From NCBI RefSeq assembly GCF_014698015.1, contig NZ_JACXBS010000006.1, forward strand, positions 1 through 64,000: 64,000 bases of DNA, given 5' to 3'. Position numbers and translations under genes: made by a program. The stretch's first letter is position 1, and every line of letters starts with the position of its first letter. Shown piece by piece: positions 34,793-44,311 of this stretch. Below the pieces are notes generated by a model, which saw only the letters and a list, made by a program, of their open reading frames with translations, searched no databases and had not been told where the DNA came from. The stretch is from Kocuria sp. cx-455. Lineage in GTDB: Bacteria > Actinomycetota > Actinomycetes > Actinomycetales > Micrococcaceae.

Positions 34793-35980
34793 ATGTCCGC
34801 AGCCACTTGGCCCGCGATCGGCCACGAAACCCACCGCTGGGATCACCGCGACCCCATGGCATCTCATCGCGCACGGATTCGGAACACCGGGAATTTTGCG
34901 GCGGCGGTCGCCCCCCAGATCTCCTCGCTGACTCCGGATCTCCCCCACAACATTCACGCGTCCGCGCACAATGCCACGGCCGCAATGTTGAGTTTCGACC
35001 GGGAGTCGGGCGGATTGGCCTCGCTGCCGTTCGCAGCGGTCCTCTTGCGCGGCGAGTCTGCGACAAGTTCCCAAATCGAGAACCTCACCGTTCATGCTCG
35101 CAAGCTGTCCTTGGCTGCCGTGGGAGCACACGTCGGCGGAAATGCAGAGTTGGTGGCCCGCAACGTAGCGGCCATGCGCGCTGCCGTTGACGCCGCTTCT
35201 CGCCTGGATTCCGACGCCATCCTCACCATGCACCGCGTGTTGACCGCGGGCGTTCAGCACGATGCGGGTGAATATCGGAAGGAATGGGTGTGGATCGGTG
35301 GCGAATCACCGGTCACCGCTGCATATGTGGCGCCTGAGTATCCTCGCATTCCCCCTGCCATTGAGGACTTGATCCACTTCTTGCACCGTCGCGACCTGGA
35401 TCCCACTGTTCAGGCGGCCATCGCCCACGCCCAGTTCGAAACCATCCACCCTTTCACCGATGGCAATGGGCGGACCGGGCGGGCCATCGTGTCCTCGCTC
35501 CTCCGGGCCCGTGGGACGGTGCAGAACGTCACCATTCCTATTTCCTCGGGATTGCTCCACGACATCGACGATTACATCGATGCACTGAATGACTACCGGA
35601 CCGGAAACCCAGCTTCCATCGTGGCGTGTTTCTCCAATGCCGTTCTGGGGTCGCTTGCTAACGCGGATCAGCTGATCAACGACATCCGCGCCTTCCACAG
35701 GCAGGTCCTGGATTCCCGACGCCGCGTCACCGCACCACTGCGCGCGGTTGCCGAGTTGTGCTGCTCGGAACCCGCCTTTACGGCAGGAATGGTGGAAGAC
35801 ATCGCCGGCATCTCCAAGGCAACCGCTTACCGCACGGTGGACTCACTGACCGAAGCCGGGTTGTTGCGAGAGGAGCGGTCCATCAAGGTACGAGGCCAGA
35901 AAGTCTGGGTGGTCCCAGCTGTCGTGAGAGCTCTGGACGACTTCGCGGAGCGCGCCGGTCGCAGGAACTTCGGCTCCTGA
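34793..35980 (+). CDS. class II Fic domain protein with C-terminal winged helix
   Basis: A 395-residue protein. An N-terminal inhibitory motif SSQIEN (matching [S/T]xxxE[G/N]) at ~93-98 places it in class II. The catalytic loop HPFTDGNGRTGR lies near residue 219 and matches HPFx[D/E]GNGRxxR, so AMP transfer from ATP to a hydroxyl side chain is expected. The last ~90 residues form a helix-turn-helix (MVEDIAGISKATAYRTVDSLTEAGLLRE). AAGGAG is five bases before the ATG; the earlier in-frame TTG lies within the operator. The HTH tail and upstream operators suggest autoregulation (inference). Target protein unknown. Confidence 0.88.
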   Translation: MSAATWPAIGHETHRWDHRDPMASHRARIRNTGNFAAAVAPQISSLTPDLPHNIHASAHNATAAMLSFDRESGGLASLPFAAVLLRGESATSSQIENLTVHARKLSLAAVGAHVGGNAELVARNVAAMRAAVDAASRLDSDAILTMHRVLTAGVQHDAGEYRKEWVWIGGESPVTAAYVAPEYPRIPPAIEDLIHFLHRRDLDPTVQAAIAHAQFETIHPFTDGNGRTGRAIVSSLLRARGTVQNVTIPISSGLLHDIDDYIDALNDYRTGNPASIVACFSNAVLGSLANADQLINDIRAFHRQVLDSRRRVTAPLRAVAELCCSEPAFTAGMVEDIAGISKATAYRTVDSLTEAGLLREERSIKVRGQKVWVVPAVVRALDDFAERAGRRNFGS

Positions 35981-35993
35981 CCCCCAAACCAAT

Positions 35994-36047
35994 TGATGCC
36001 GCCTTACTGCACGGTAGGGGCTGCTACTGCGCAGTAAGGCGGCATCA
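35994..36047. repeat. palindromic hairpin repeat, copy 3 (variant)
   Basis: Perfect 17-bp arms TGATGCCGCCTTACTGC (35994-36010) and its complement (36031-36047), with an inner GTAG/CTAC stem. It shares the GCCTTACTGCACGGTAGG core with copies 1 and 2 but has a different loop. It lies between convergent fic and marR genes. Confidence 0.85.
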
Positions 36048-36098
36048 GATGGCACGCGCCCGCGGTAACGGGCGGCCAGGACCCGCGGGAAGCAGGGG

Positions 36099-36590
36099 CT
36101 AACCCAGCAACCCGCTCACCCGACGCATCAGCTCGGCCAGGCGAGCGGCGTCGTCGCCGTGGAGGGCGGAGAAGAACAGCTCTTGGACGTCGCGCGCGTG
36201 GGCGGGGCGCAATTCCCGAAAGGCCCGTACACCGTGGGCGGTGAGCACCGCCTCCCAGCCCCGGCCGTCGCGTTCCGCCCGACGGCGCTCCACCCACCCG
36301 CGTGTGCCCAGCACACCGATCTGGTAGCTCAACCGGGACGGTGAGAACACCAGCCGCTGGGCCAACTCCCCCATGCGCATGCGGTGTTCCGTGGCGTTGT
36401 ACAGCAACAGGAGCAGTTGGTAGTCCATGAGGGAGCACCCGTGGGCCTTGAGTCGCTCCTCGATCCGCGCCGTGAGCCGGGCGGTGGTTTCGAAGTAGAG
36501 CTGCCACGCATCCCATTCCTGCTGGGACGCGTCACCCGAATCCATCGCGGCCTCGGACGGCTCGGACGCGCACCTCACCGTGTCGCTCAC
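36099..36590 (-). CDS. MarR family transcriptional regulator
   Basis: A 163-residue regulator with the MarR winged helix: MDYQLLLLLYNA, RMRMGELAQRLVFSPSRLSYQIGVLGTRGWVERRRAERDGRG, with the wing typical of the family. Its start overlaps the FMN reductase stop by 4 bp, making it the last gene of a luciferase-like monooxygenase operon. A 20-bp near-palindrome at the operon promoter (38521-38540) is the probable binding site, giving autoregulation of the operon (inference). Confidence 0.88.
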   Translation of the reverse strand: MSDTVRCASEPSEAAMDSGDASQQEWDAWQLYFETTARLTARIEERLKAHGCSLMDYQLLLLLYNATEHRMRMGELAQRLVFSPSRLSYQIGVLGTRGWVERRRAERDGRGWEAVLTAHGVRAFRELRPAHARDVQELFFSALHGDDAARLAELMRRVSGLLG

Positions 36591-37249
36591 GATCCCACCG
36601 AGGCCAACAGGCTCGCGAAATCGGGGACGTTGCTGAACTCGTCCTTGACCTCGCGGCGCAGACCGGGGCGGGCGGCGTCGTCGTCGAGCGAACCGGACGC
36701 GCCACCGGCCGACCCCGCCAGCATGACAGCCGCGAGCGGGGCGCCCACGCGGTCGATGCGCCGCTGCAGGTCCTGGCGCCCCCAGTCCTCGGAGGCCGCG
36801 TAAATGCCCAGCGGCAACACGAGCGCCTTGAGATAGCTCAGCAGCGGGCGCAGGGCGGTGTCGAGCACCAGCGAGTGGCGCGGCGACCCGCCCGTGGCGG
36901 CAACCACGGTGGGCAGGTTCTCCAGGGCAGATTCGTCGATCACGTCGAAGAACTGCTTGAACAGCCCGGAGTAGGACGCCTTGTACGTGGGCGAGGCCGC
37001 GACCAGACCGTCCGCGGTGAGCACGGTGTCGATCGCGTCCTGCACGGCCGGGGAGGCCACGTGCGTGATCATCATGTCGGTCAGCCCGTGGGCCAGATCG
37101 CGCAGCGCAATGACCTTGATCTCCACGTGCTGTCCGGCGTGTTCGACGACGCCGCTCGCGGCCTTCGCGATCGCCTCACCCAAGCGGGTGGTCGTGGAGT
37201 CTTCCGATAGCCCTGCGGTCACCACCGCGAGGGTCAAACGATCAGTCAT
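36587..37249 (-). CDS. NADPH-dependent FMN reductase (CE1759-like)
   Basis: A 220-residue flavodoxin-like reductase: LAVVTAGLSEDSTTTRLGEAIA for FMN phosphate binding, ASPTYKASYSGLFKQFFD, and ATGGSPRHSL. This subfamily is typically encoded beside luciferase-like monooxygenases of the CE1758 type and supplies reduced FMN. It follows the monooxygenase gene by 30 bp and overlaps the MarR gene by 4 bp. Cytosolic. Confidence 0.87.
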   Translation of the reverse strand: MTDRLTLAVVTAGLSEDSTTTRLGEAIAKAASGVVEHAGQHVEIKVIALRDLAHGLTDMMITHVASPAVQDAIDTVLTADGLVAASPTYKASYSGLFKQFFDVIDESALENLPTVVAATGGSPRHSLVLDTALRPLLSYLKALVLPLGIYAASEDWGRQDLQRRIDRVGAPLAAVMLAGSAGGASGSLDDDAARPGLRREVKDEFSNVPDFASLLASVGS

Positions 37250-37279
37250 GGTGTCCTTCTCTCTGCTGACGGTGGGGAA

Positions 37280-38458
37280 TTACTTGGAGTTCTCGTGCTC
37301 GCGCTGAGCGGCTGCCGCCTGCTTGGTGCGGTCCTTGGCCGCCTGGGACTCCGGGCCGCCACCGGGGATCGGGTCCTTGCCGGCCTTGTGACGGGCCACC
37401 TGGGACTCGTGGGTCGGAGCCTCGGGCACGTGAGCCGGGCGCAGCGCGTCGAATTCCTTGCGCAGCACCGGGAAGACTTCTTCGCCCAGCAGATCCATTT
37501 GCTCGAGCACGGTCTTCAGGGGCAGGCCGGCGTGGTCCATGAGGAACAGCTGACGCTGGTAGTCACCGGCGTAGTCACGGAAGGACAGAGTCCGCTCGAT
37601 GACCTCCTGCGGCGAGCCCACGGTCAGCGGGGTCTGGGACGTGAAGTCCTCCATGGACGGGCCGTGGCCGTAGACCGGTGCGTTGTCGAAGTACGGGCGG
37701 AACTCACGCTTGGCGTCCTGCGAGTTCTTGCGCATGAACACCTGCCCACCCAGGCCCACGATCGCCTGATCGTAGGAACCGTGACCGTAGTACTCGTAGC
37801 GCTGACGGTAGAAGTCCACCATGCGCTCGGTGTGCTCCTTGTTCCAGAAGATGTTGTTGTGGAAGAAACCGTCGCCGTAGAACGCGGCCTGCTCCGGAAT
37901 CTCCGGGGATCGAATGGAGCCGTGCCACACGAACGGGGGCACATCGTCCAACGGGCGCGGGGTTGCGGTGAAACCCTGCAACGGAGAGCGGAAACGACCG
38001 GAGAAGTCCACGTTCTCCTCGTGCCACAGGCGGTACAGCAGCTGATAGTTCTCCACGGCCAACGGGATGCCCTGCCGGATGTCCTTGCCGAACCAGGGAT
38101 ACACGGGTCCGGTGTTGCCGCGACCCATGGTCAGATCCACGCGACCGTCGGCAAGGTGCTGCACGTAGGCGTAGTCCTCGGCAATGCGCACCGGGTCCGT
38201 GGTGGTGATCAGCGTGGTGGCGGTGGACAGCTGGATGTTCTTGGTCTGCGCGGCCACGTGCGCCATCAGGATGGGCGGATTGGCGGGAGCCACGAACGGC
38301 GGGTTGTGGTGCTGGCCGGTCGCGAACACGTCCATGCCCAACTCTTCGGCCTTCTTGGCGATCGCCACGGTCGCCTTGATGCGCTCGTGCTCGCTGGGGG
38401 TCTTGCCGGTGGTGGGGTCCATGGTGACGTCACCAATGGTGAAGATGCCGAGTTGCAT
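37280..38458 (-). CDS. luciferase-like FMN-dependent monooxygenase (CE1758-like)
   Basis: A 392-residue (beta/alpha)8 protein of the bacterial luciferase family: MQLGIFTIGDV, FATGQHHNPPF, TTLITTTDPVRIAEDYA, MGRGNTGPVYPWFG and GSPQEVIERTL. The C-terminal ~40 residues are a charged Lys/Gln/Ala-rich tail. AGGAGG lies six bases before the ATG. It heads the operon with its FMN reductase and MarR regulator. Oxidation of an unknown organic substrate with FMNH2 and O2 is expected, possibly protective against a reactive compound given the MarR control (inference). Confidence 0.88.
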   Translation of the reverse strand: MQLGIFTIGDVTMDPTTGKTPSEHERIKATVAIAKKAEELGMDVFATGQHHNPPFVAPANPPILMAHVAAQTKNIQLSTATTLITTTDPVRIAEDYAYVQHLADGRVDLTMGRGNTGPVYPWFGKDIRQGIPLAVENYQLLYRLWHEENVDFSGRFRSPLQGFTATPRPLDDVPPFVWHGSIRSPEIPEQAAFYGDGFFHNNIFWNKEHTERMVDFYRQRYEYYGHGSYDQAIVGLGGQVFMRKNSQDAKREFRPYFDNAPVYGHGPSMEDFTSQTPLTVGSPQEVIERTLSFRDYAGDYQRQLFLMDHAGLPLKTVLEQMDLLGEEVFPVLRKEFDALRPAHVPEAPTHESQVARHKAGKDPIPGGGPESQAAKDRTKQAAAAQREHENSK

Positions 38459-38520
38459 GAATGCCTCCTGTGTCGTGGCTGACGACGCCGCTGCGGTCGT
38501 ACCGCGGCCCCGCCTCCTTG

Positions 38521-38540
38521 GTATTTCAAATTTGAACTAC
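38521..38540. promoter_or_regulatory. palindromic operator of the monooxygenase operon
   Basis: GTATTTCAAATTTGAACTAC, with the perfect core TTCAAATTTGAA at 38525-38536 and outer GTA/TAC arms; 18 of 20 positions are symmetric. It lies about 60 bp upstream of the monooxygenase start and is AT-rich in a GC-rich region. Form and length suit a MarR dimer. Confidence 0.65.
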
Positions 38541-38622
38541 TTTCATAATGCATCAGAGCAGGGATTTATTCCACGGAAAGTTTCGGTGTGTGGGCAACGG
38601 CACGTCGGCATATGGTGTTGCC

Positions 38623-39102
38623 ATGAGATATGCCAGCAGGTGGCTCATGGTGCTCCTGGTTCTCGTGTTCTCCCTGACCGGATGCGTGACGCACTACCCG
38701 ACTGATCCCCACGGCACCCTTGACCGGGTGTCCGGAGGGGTCCTCCGTGTGGGCGCCATTCACAATGAGCCCTATGTATCAGTCACTGACGGTGAGCCCA
38801 CCGGCGAGGAAGTGCGCCTGGTGGAGGACTTCGCCACCGCCTTGGATGCGCGCATCGAGTGGACTACCGCCAGCGAGGAACACTTGGTCACCGAGATGGA
38901 GCACGGTCAACTGGATCTCTTGGTCGGCGGGATGACCATGGATACGCAATGGCAGCAAAAGGTCGGCCTGACTCGGCCCTACAACCAAACGACCAACGAG
39001 TACGGCGAGACCGAGAAACACGTCATGGCCGTGGCCAATGGTGAGAACGCCTTCCTCCTGAAGCTCGATCAGTTCCTGCAGGGCAGCGGAGACCAGTCAT
39101 GA
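38623..39102 (+). CDS. short solute-binding-protein-like lipoprotein
   Basis: A 159-residue exported protein. Signal sequence with lipobox SLTGC at ~21, then the first half of a type 2 periplasmic-binding domain (GVLRVGAIHNEPYVS, LVEDFATALDARIEWT, MEHGQLDLLVGGMTMDTQW, VGLTRPYNQTT), then a return to VMAVANGENAFLLKLDQFLQ, the last segment of the fold. About 80-100 residues of the second lobe are missing compared with normal binding proteins (~250). The ATG is preceded by no strong ribosome site. It overlaps the downstream transporter gene by 4 bp, which is itself a carrier and not an ABC protein. Confidence 0.7.
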   Translation: MRYASRWLMVLLVLVFSLTGCVTHYPTDPHGTLDRVSGGVLRVGAIHNEPYVSVTDGEPTGEEVRLVEDFATALDARIEWTTASEEHLVTEMEHGQLDLLVGGMTMDTQWQQKVGLTRPYNQTTNEYGETEKHVMAVANGENAFLLKLDQFLQGSGDQS

Positions 39103-40076
39103 AGCGCACGGAAAGCCCTGCGGACAATGAGCACCTGCCCGATGAGATCTCCCGCGCGGTGAAAAGGGCGGTGCGCCTGGAGTGGGTCACCCTGGGCACG
39201 CTGAGCCTGACGGTGGTTGTGGTCTTCCTGGTGCTGGGCAATTCCCAAGCCATGAAAACGGCGTGGATCGAGGACATGCTCTCCCTGGTTCCACCCCTTG
39301 CCTTCTTGATCAGCGTGCGCGTCACCCGCAAACCCGCCAACGCCAAGCACCCGTTCGGCTATCACCGCGCCATCGGCATCGCTCACCTCGTGGCGGGAAC
39401 GACCCTGTTGGTCATGGGCAGTTACTTGATCGTGGACTCGCTGATCAAATTGCTCACGGTTGAGCACCCCACCATTGGCGGCATCAGCCTGTTCGGTCAC
39501 ACCATATGGCTGGGCTGGCTCATGATCCTGGTGCTCCTGATCACCGGTATTCCGCCCGTGATTTTGGGCCACATGAAACTCAAGCTCGCCGAGCCATTGC
39601 ACAACAAGGTGCTGTACGCGGACGCCGACATGAACAAGGCGGACTGGATGACCTCGTTCGCCGCCATTGTGGGCATTGCGGGTATCGGCCTGGGTTTGTG
39701 GTGGGCGGATGCCGTTGCGGCCATCGTGATTGCCACGTCCATCGTGAAGGACGGCGCCAGCAATCTCTCGGCCGCGGTGTCCGGCCTCATGGATGCCCGG
39801 CCCACCACGGTGGACAACAAGAAACCCCACCCGCTCATCAGCGATGCGCAGGAATGCCTGCAGAACTTGGACTGGGTGCACGCGGCCAACGTGCGCCTCC
39901 GCGACGAGGGCCAGGTGTTCCAGATCGAGGGATTCGTCATCCCCGCATCCCGGGAACTCGCCACACCCGAACGCCTCGAAGCAGCCGAGAGTGCCTTGCT
40001 CGACCAGGACTGGAAGATTCGCGATGTCGTGATCGCACCGGTCACGCACCTTCCGAACGTGGTGGAATCGAAATAA
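39099..40076 (+). CDS. cation diffusion facilitator-like transporter, atypical metal site
   Basis: A 325-residue membrane protein with six predicted helices and CDF organisation, including NAKHPFGYHRA between helices 2 and 3 and a cytosolic C-terminal domain. The YiiP zinc site (D45, D49, H153, D157) is altered: helix 2 reads IEDMLSLVPP with the second aspartate lost, and helix 5 reads DADMNKADW with Met in place of His. Its substrate may not be zinc. The ATG overlaps the lipoprotein stop (ATGA), so the two are likely functionally linked. Confidence 0.8.
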   Translation: MKRTESPADNEHLPDEISRAVKRAVRLEWVTLGTLSLTVVVVFLVLGNSQAMKTAWIEDMLSLVPPLAFLISVRVTRKPANAKHPFGYHRAIGIAHLVAGTTLLVMGSYLIVDSLIKLLTVEHPTIGGISLFGHTIWLGWLMILVLLITGIPPVILGHMKLKLAEPLHNKVLYADADMNKADWMTSFAAIVGIAGIGLGLWWADAVAAIVIATSIVKDGASNLSAAVSGLMDARPTTVDNKKPHPLISDAQECLQNLDWVHAANVRLRDEGQVFQIEGFVIPASRELATPERLEAAESALLDQDWKIRDVVIAPVTHLPNVVESK

Positions 40077-40085
40077 CCGGCCCAA

Positions 40086-40098
40086 ATTGTTGAACAAT
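40086..40098. promoter_or_regulatory. operator upstream of pxpA
   Basis: ATTGTTGAACAAT, symmetric about its central G. The 16 bases from 40087 (TTGTTGAACAATCTCC) recur exactly at 47153-47168 upstream of the ycsG-like gene. The pattern TTGTnnnACAA is typical of FadR-type GntR regulators, and such a gene lies within the cluster at 44312. Confidence 0.6.
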
Positions 40099-40147
40099 CT
40101 CCGCCGGTGGGGCATCCTGGAACTCACCAATGAGACGGAGGTCACGC

Positions 40148-40906
40148 ATGACGGTCATCGATATGAACAGCGACGTGGGCGAATCGTTCGGCAATTGGAG
40201 CATGGGGGATGACGCCGCCATTTTCCGTTCCGTGTCCTCCGCCAACGTGGCGTGCGGGTTCCACGCGGGAGACCCGAGCGTGATGGCGCAGACCTGCCGG
40301 GACGCCGTGGCCGCCGGTGTCACCGTGGGGGCGCACGTGGCCTACCGTGACCTGGCCGGGTTCGGTCGTCGTTTCATGGACTGCTCCCCGCGGGAACTCG
40401 CGGATGACGTGCTGTATCAAATGGGCGCCCTCCAGGCGATGGCCCAGTCGGCCGGCACCGAGATCAAGTACGTGAAACCGCACGGCGCGCTCTACAACAC
40501 GATCGTTCACCACGAGGTCCACGCCCAGGCCGTGGTGGACGCGGTCAAGGCCTTCGGCGGCGATCTCCCGCTCTTGCTCCTGCCCGGATCCGTCGCCCTG
40601 CAGAAGGCGGAACAGGCCGGGCTGCGCGGCGTGGCCGAGGCGTTCGCGGACCGCGGGTACACCCCCGAGGGCACGCTGGTCTCCCGCCGCGAAAAAGGCG
40701 CCGTCCTGCATGACCCGGCGGAGGTCACCGAGCGCATGATCCGCCTGGCCGAGGACGGCACCTTGGGCGCCGTGGATGGTTCCACCGTGCGGATCCAGGC
40801 CGAAAGCATTTGCGTACACGGTGACACCCCCGGTTCCGCCGCAATGGCCGCGGAGGTTCGTGCGGGACTGGAGCGCGCCGGAGTGCAGATCCGGTCGTTC
40901 GTATGA
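40148..40906 (+). CDS. pxpA: 5-oxoprolinase subunit A (LamB/YcsF family)
   Basis: A 252-residue LamB/YcsF protein: [12 protein letters not shown] at the start, [26 protein letters not shown], and [10 protein letters not shown] are family signatures. With PxpB and PxpC it hydrolyses 5-oxoproline to glutamate using ATP (established for bacterial PxpABC). GGAGG lies six bases before the ATG, and the stop overlaps the PxpBC fusion start. First gene of the plus-strand operon. Confidence 0.93.
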   Translation: MTVIDMNSDVGESFGNWSMGDDAAIFRSVSSANVACGFHAGDPSVMAQTCRDAVAAGVTVGAHVAYRDLAGFGRRFMDCSPRELADDVLYQMGALQAMAQSAGTEIKYVKPHGALYNTIVHHEVHAQAVVDAVKAFGGDLPLLLLPGSVALQKAEQAGLRGVAEAFADRGYTPEGTLVSRREKGAVLHDPAEVTERMIRLAEDGTLGAVDGSTVRIQAESICVHGDTPGSAAMAAEVRAGLERAGVQIRSFV

Positions 40907-42549
40907 GCCAGGATCCAGCCACCGGCTCTGCGCCATCACCGACCTCGCCGCGCTGGGCGGGGACGCGGGCCTTCCTGATCGAGTGCGCATCCCTTGAACA
41001 GGTCATGCGCTGGCACGCCCACCTCAGCGCACATCCGTATCCCGGTCAGGTGGACGTCCTCGCCGCGGCGGAAACGGTGCTGCTGGCCTTCTCGACGCCC
41101 GCGGCCGCGCGCAAGGCCGCCAACGACGTCGTCACCGCTCGCCTTGACGACGCCGACGCCGCCATGGACAAGACCGTGGAGATCGACGTGGTGTACGACG
41201 GCGAGGACCTGGCCAACGTGGGTGAGCTGACCGGACTCGGCGAGCGCGGTGTGATCGAGGCGCACACGGGTGCGGAATGGACGGCCGCGTTCGGCGGTTT
41301 TGCACCGGGGTTCGCGTATCTCGTGGCTCCCGGGGATCCGCTCGAGGTGCCGCGCAGGGATTCCCCGCGTACTGCGGTGCCCGCCGGATCCGTAGCGCTG
41401 GCGGGGCGGTTTTCCGCTGTGTACCCGCAGCGTTCACCGGGTGGCTGGCAGCTGATCGGGCACACGAACGCCCCGCTGTGGGACGTGAACCGGGATGAGC
41501 CGGCCCTGATCCGCCCGGGTGACACGGTCAGGTACCGGGCCGTGCGAGAGCTCGTGGAGGTCAGGACCGAGACGTCGGCGAGCGCTGCGTCAACTGCCAC
41601 CGAGAAGCTGTCTCACGCTCTCGTGGTTGCCGACCCGGGCATGCAGTCACTGCTCCAGGACGCCGGCCGACCGGGCCTGGGCGACCTGGGGGTGGTGGCA
41701 TCGGGGGCGGCGGACCAGTCCTCGGCGGCACAGGCGAACCGTCTGGTGGGCAACTCCCCCACCGCAGCGGTGGTCGAAACAATGCTGGGGGGCCTTGTCG
41801 TGACGGCCAGCGGGCATCACGTCCTGGCCCTGACCGGCGCGCCCACCCCCGCGCAGATCGACGGCCCCCACGGCAAGCGTGCCGCTGCCGCCAATGTGCC
41901 ATTCGCCCTGTACCACGGTGAGCAACTGAGCCTGGACGCGCCGACCGTCGGCCTGCGCAGCTACCTTGCCGTGCGCGGTGGCCTTGCAACACCCAAGGTT
42001 CTGGGAAGTCGGTCCACGGATGTGCTGTCCGGGATCGGCCCAGAGCCGCTGAGCGCCGGAGATGAATTACCGGTACCACCGGTTGCTCCGGGACACGCCG
42101 TGGGCCAGCCCGAAGCACCCGCCGTGGAACTTCCCGACAAGGGCGGGGCCGCCGTCTTACGCGTGACCGCGGGGCCGCGCGATGACTGGTTCACTCCCGA
42201 GTCCTTGGAGAACCTCACCACCCGGGAATGGGCCGTGAGCAGCCAGTCCAACCGGGTGGGAGTGCGGTTCGAACCGCCGGAGGACCAAAGCGTGCTCAAG
42301 CGTTCCCGCGAGGGCGAACTCGCGAGCGAGGGCGTGGTCACGGGATCCCTGCAGGTCCCCCACTCCGGAGTTCCGGTCCTGTTCCTCGCCGACCACCCCG
42401 TGACCGGCGGGTACCCGGTGATCGGTGTGGTCGTCCCGGAGGACCTTCCGCTGGCCGCGCAGCTCCCGCCGGGCTCAGCAGTCCGGTTCACGCTCGTCGA
42501 TTCACCCCGCCCCGCGCACGCACCCGAAACCCCAGGAGAGTCAGCATGA
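40903..42549 (+). CDS. pxpBC: 5-oxoprolinase subunits B and C fused (KipI-KipA)
   Basis: A 548-residue fusion. Residues ~20-225 are the PxpB/KipI allophanate-hydrolase subunit 1 domain ([39 protein letters not shown]). Residues ~235-530 are the PxpC/KipA subunit 2 domain ([67 protein letters not shown]). In B. subtilis these are two genes; fusions are common in actinobacteria. ATGA overlaps at both ends couple it to pxpA and to the biotin carboxylase. Confidence 0.92.
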   Translation: MSQDPATGSAPSPTSPRWAGTRAFLIECASLEQVMRWHAHLSAHPYPGQVDVLAAAETVLLAFSTPAAARKAANDVVTARLDDADAAMDKTVEIDVVYDGEDLANVGELTGLGERGVIEAHTGAEWTAAFGGFAPGFAYLVAPGDPLEVPRRDSPRTAVPAGSVALAGRFSAVYPQRSPGGWQLIGHTNAPLWDVNRDEPALIRPGDTVRYRAVRELVEVRTETSASAASTATEKLSHALVVADPGMQSLLQDAGRPGLGDLGVVASGAADQSSAAQANRLVGNSPTAAVVETMLGGLVVTASGHHVLALTGAPTPAQIDGPHGKRAAAANVPFALYHGEQLSLDAPTVGLRSYLAVRGGLATPKVLGSRSTDVLSGIGPEPLSAGDELPVPPVAPGHAVGQPEAPAVELPDKGGAAVLRVTAGPRDDWFTPESLENLTTREWAVSSQSNRVGVRFEPPEDQSVLKRSREGELASEGVVTGSLQVPHSGVPVLFLADHPVTGGYPVIGVVVPEDLPLAAQLPPGSAVRFTLVDSPRPAHAPETPGESA

Positions 42550-44291
42550 AGAAGGTCTTGATCGCCAACCGCGGGGAAATCGCGGTCCGCATTGCACGCG
42601 CATGTACGGATGCGGGCCTGACCTCGGTGGCCGTCTATTCCGAACCCGACGCCGATTCCTTCCACGTGCGCATGGCGGACGAGGCCTACGCCCTGCCCGG
42701 CTCGTCCTCCGCGGACACCTACCTCAAGATCGAGGCGCTGCTCGCCGTGGCCGATCGCGCGAACGCGGACGCCGTGCATCCCGGCTACGGTTTCCTGTCC
42801 GAGAACGCGGATTTCGCCCAGGCCGTGGCCGACGCGGGTCTCACCTGGATCGGCCCGTCCGCCGAGGTCATCCGCGCCCTCGGCAACAAGGTGACGGCGC
42901 GCGAGATCGCCGTTCGCACCGGTGCCCCCTTGGTGCCGGGCACGGACGGTCCCGTCGACGACGCCGCTGCCGCCCGGTCCTTCGCCGAGGAACACGGATT
43001 GCCGATCGCCATCAAGGCGGCCTTCGGCGGCGGGGGCCGTGGGATGCGCATTGCGCGCACCATGGACGAGGTCGAGTCCGCATTCGACGCAGCCGTGCGC
43101 GAAGCGACGTCCGCGTTCGGACGGGGTGAATGCTTTGTGGAGCGTTTCCTCGACAAGCCGCGCCACGTGGAGGCCCAGGTCATTGCGGACACCCACGGCA
43201 ACGTGACCGTGGTGGGCACCCGCGACTGCTCACTGCAGCGGCGCAACCAGAAGCTCGTGGAAGAGGCTCCCGCCCCGTTCTTGAGCGATGAGCAGCGGGC
43301 AACCATTCACGAATCGGCCCGGAACATCTGCCGCGAGGCCGGCTACACGAGCGCGGGCACGGTCGAGTACCTGGTGGCTCCGGACGGGCTGATTTCGTTC
43401 CTGGAGGTCAACACGCGCTTGCAAGTGGAACACCCCGTGACCGAGGAGACCACCGGGGTGGACCTCGTGCGCGAGCAGTTCCGCGTGGCCGACGGGCAGG
43501 CCTTGAGCGTCACCGAAGACCCCGAACCGCGCGGTCACGCCTTTGAATTCCGACTCAACGCGGAGGATCCGGCGCTGGGATTCTTGCCGACGCCCGGGGC
43601 CGTGGAGGTCTTCCAGACCCCCACCGGCGCGGGAATCCGGGTGGACACCGGTGTCCGTTCGGGCTCCGTGGTGCCGCCCCATTACGACTCGCTGCTAGCC
43701 AAACTCATTGTCTGGGGCCAGGACCGGCAGCAGGCACTGCGGCGCTCCCGGGCTGCCCTGGCGGAGCTGAGCATCAAGGGATTGCCCACGGTGGTGCCGT
43801 TCCACCGCGCGGTGGTGGAGCACCCCGACTTCACCTCTCCCGATGAGCTGGGTGTGTACACCACGTGGATCGAGGACGCGTTCACGCAGGAGCTGGAAGC
43901 GTCCCCGTACGTGACCTCCGGCGCCACCGGGCGCACCACCCTGACCGTGGACCTCGACGGCAAGGCCGTGCAGCTCGGGCTCCCCACCGCCATGGTGGAG
44001 GCGCTGCTACACGGCGGCGGGGCCGGTGCGGACGGTGGCGCGGCGTCGGCGGCGTCATCGCTCGAACCTGAAGCATCGGACACCACGCTGGCCGCGCCCA
44101 TGGACGGAACGGTCGTGAAGTGGGTTGCGCAGGACGGTGCAGAGGTCTCCGAGGGCGAGACCGTGCTCGTGCTCGAGGCCATGAAGATGGAAACTCCCGT
44201 GCGCGCGCATCGCTCCGGCACATTGACTCGCGGCGAGTCGAGCGAGGGCGTTGCCGTCAGCAAAGGGCAGGCGCTGGGCGAGATCGCCTAG
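42546..44291 (+). CDS. biotin carboxylase / biotin carboxyl carrier fusion
   Basis: A 581-residue protein. The N-terminal ~450 residues are an ATP-grasp biotin carboxylase ([56 protein letters not shown]). The C-terminal ~75 residues are a biotinyl domain with the acceptor lysine in LEAMKMETP near residue 546. No carboxyltransferase gene lies in the cluster, so its partner is elsewhere or unneeded. Accessory carboxylase subunits are common neighbours of pxp genes; their role there is not established. Confidence 0.9.
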   Translation: MKKVLIANRGEIAVRIARACTDAGLTSVAVYSEPDADSFHVRMADEAYALPGSSSADTYLKIEALLAVADRANADAVHPGYGFLSENADFAQAVADAGLTWIGPSAEVIRALGNKVTAREIAVRTGAPLVPGTDGPVDDAAAARSFAEEHGLPIAIKAAFGGGGRGMRIARTMDEVESAFDAAVREATSAFGRGECFVERFLDKPRHVEAQVIADTHGNVTVVGTRDCSLQRRNQKLVEEAPAPFLSDEQRATIHESARNICREAGYTSAGTVEYLVAPDGLISFLEVNTRLQVEHPVTEETTGVDLVREQFRVADGQALSVTEDPEPRGHAFEFRLNAEDPALGFLPTPGAVEVFQTPTGAGIRVDTGVRSGSVVPPHYDSLLAKLIVWGQDRQQALRRSRAALAELSIKGLPTVVPFHRAVVEHPDFTSPDELGVYTTWIEDAFTQELEASPYVTSGATGRTTLTVDLDGKAVQLGLPTAMVEALLHGGGAGADGGAASAASSLEPEASDTTLAAPMDGTVVKWVAQDGAEVSEGETVLVLEAMKMETPVRAHRSGTLTRGESSEGVAVSKGQALGEIA

Positions 44292-44311
44292 TGCGGTGAG
44301 AGGATGGGCCG

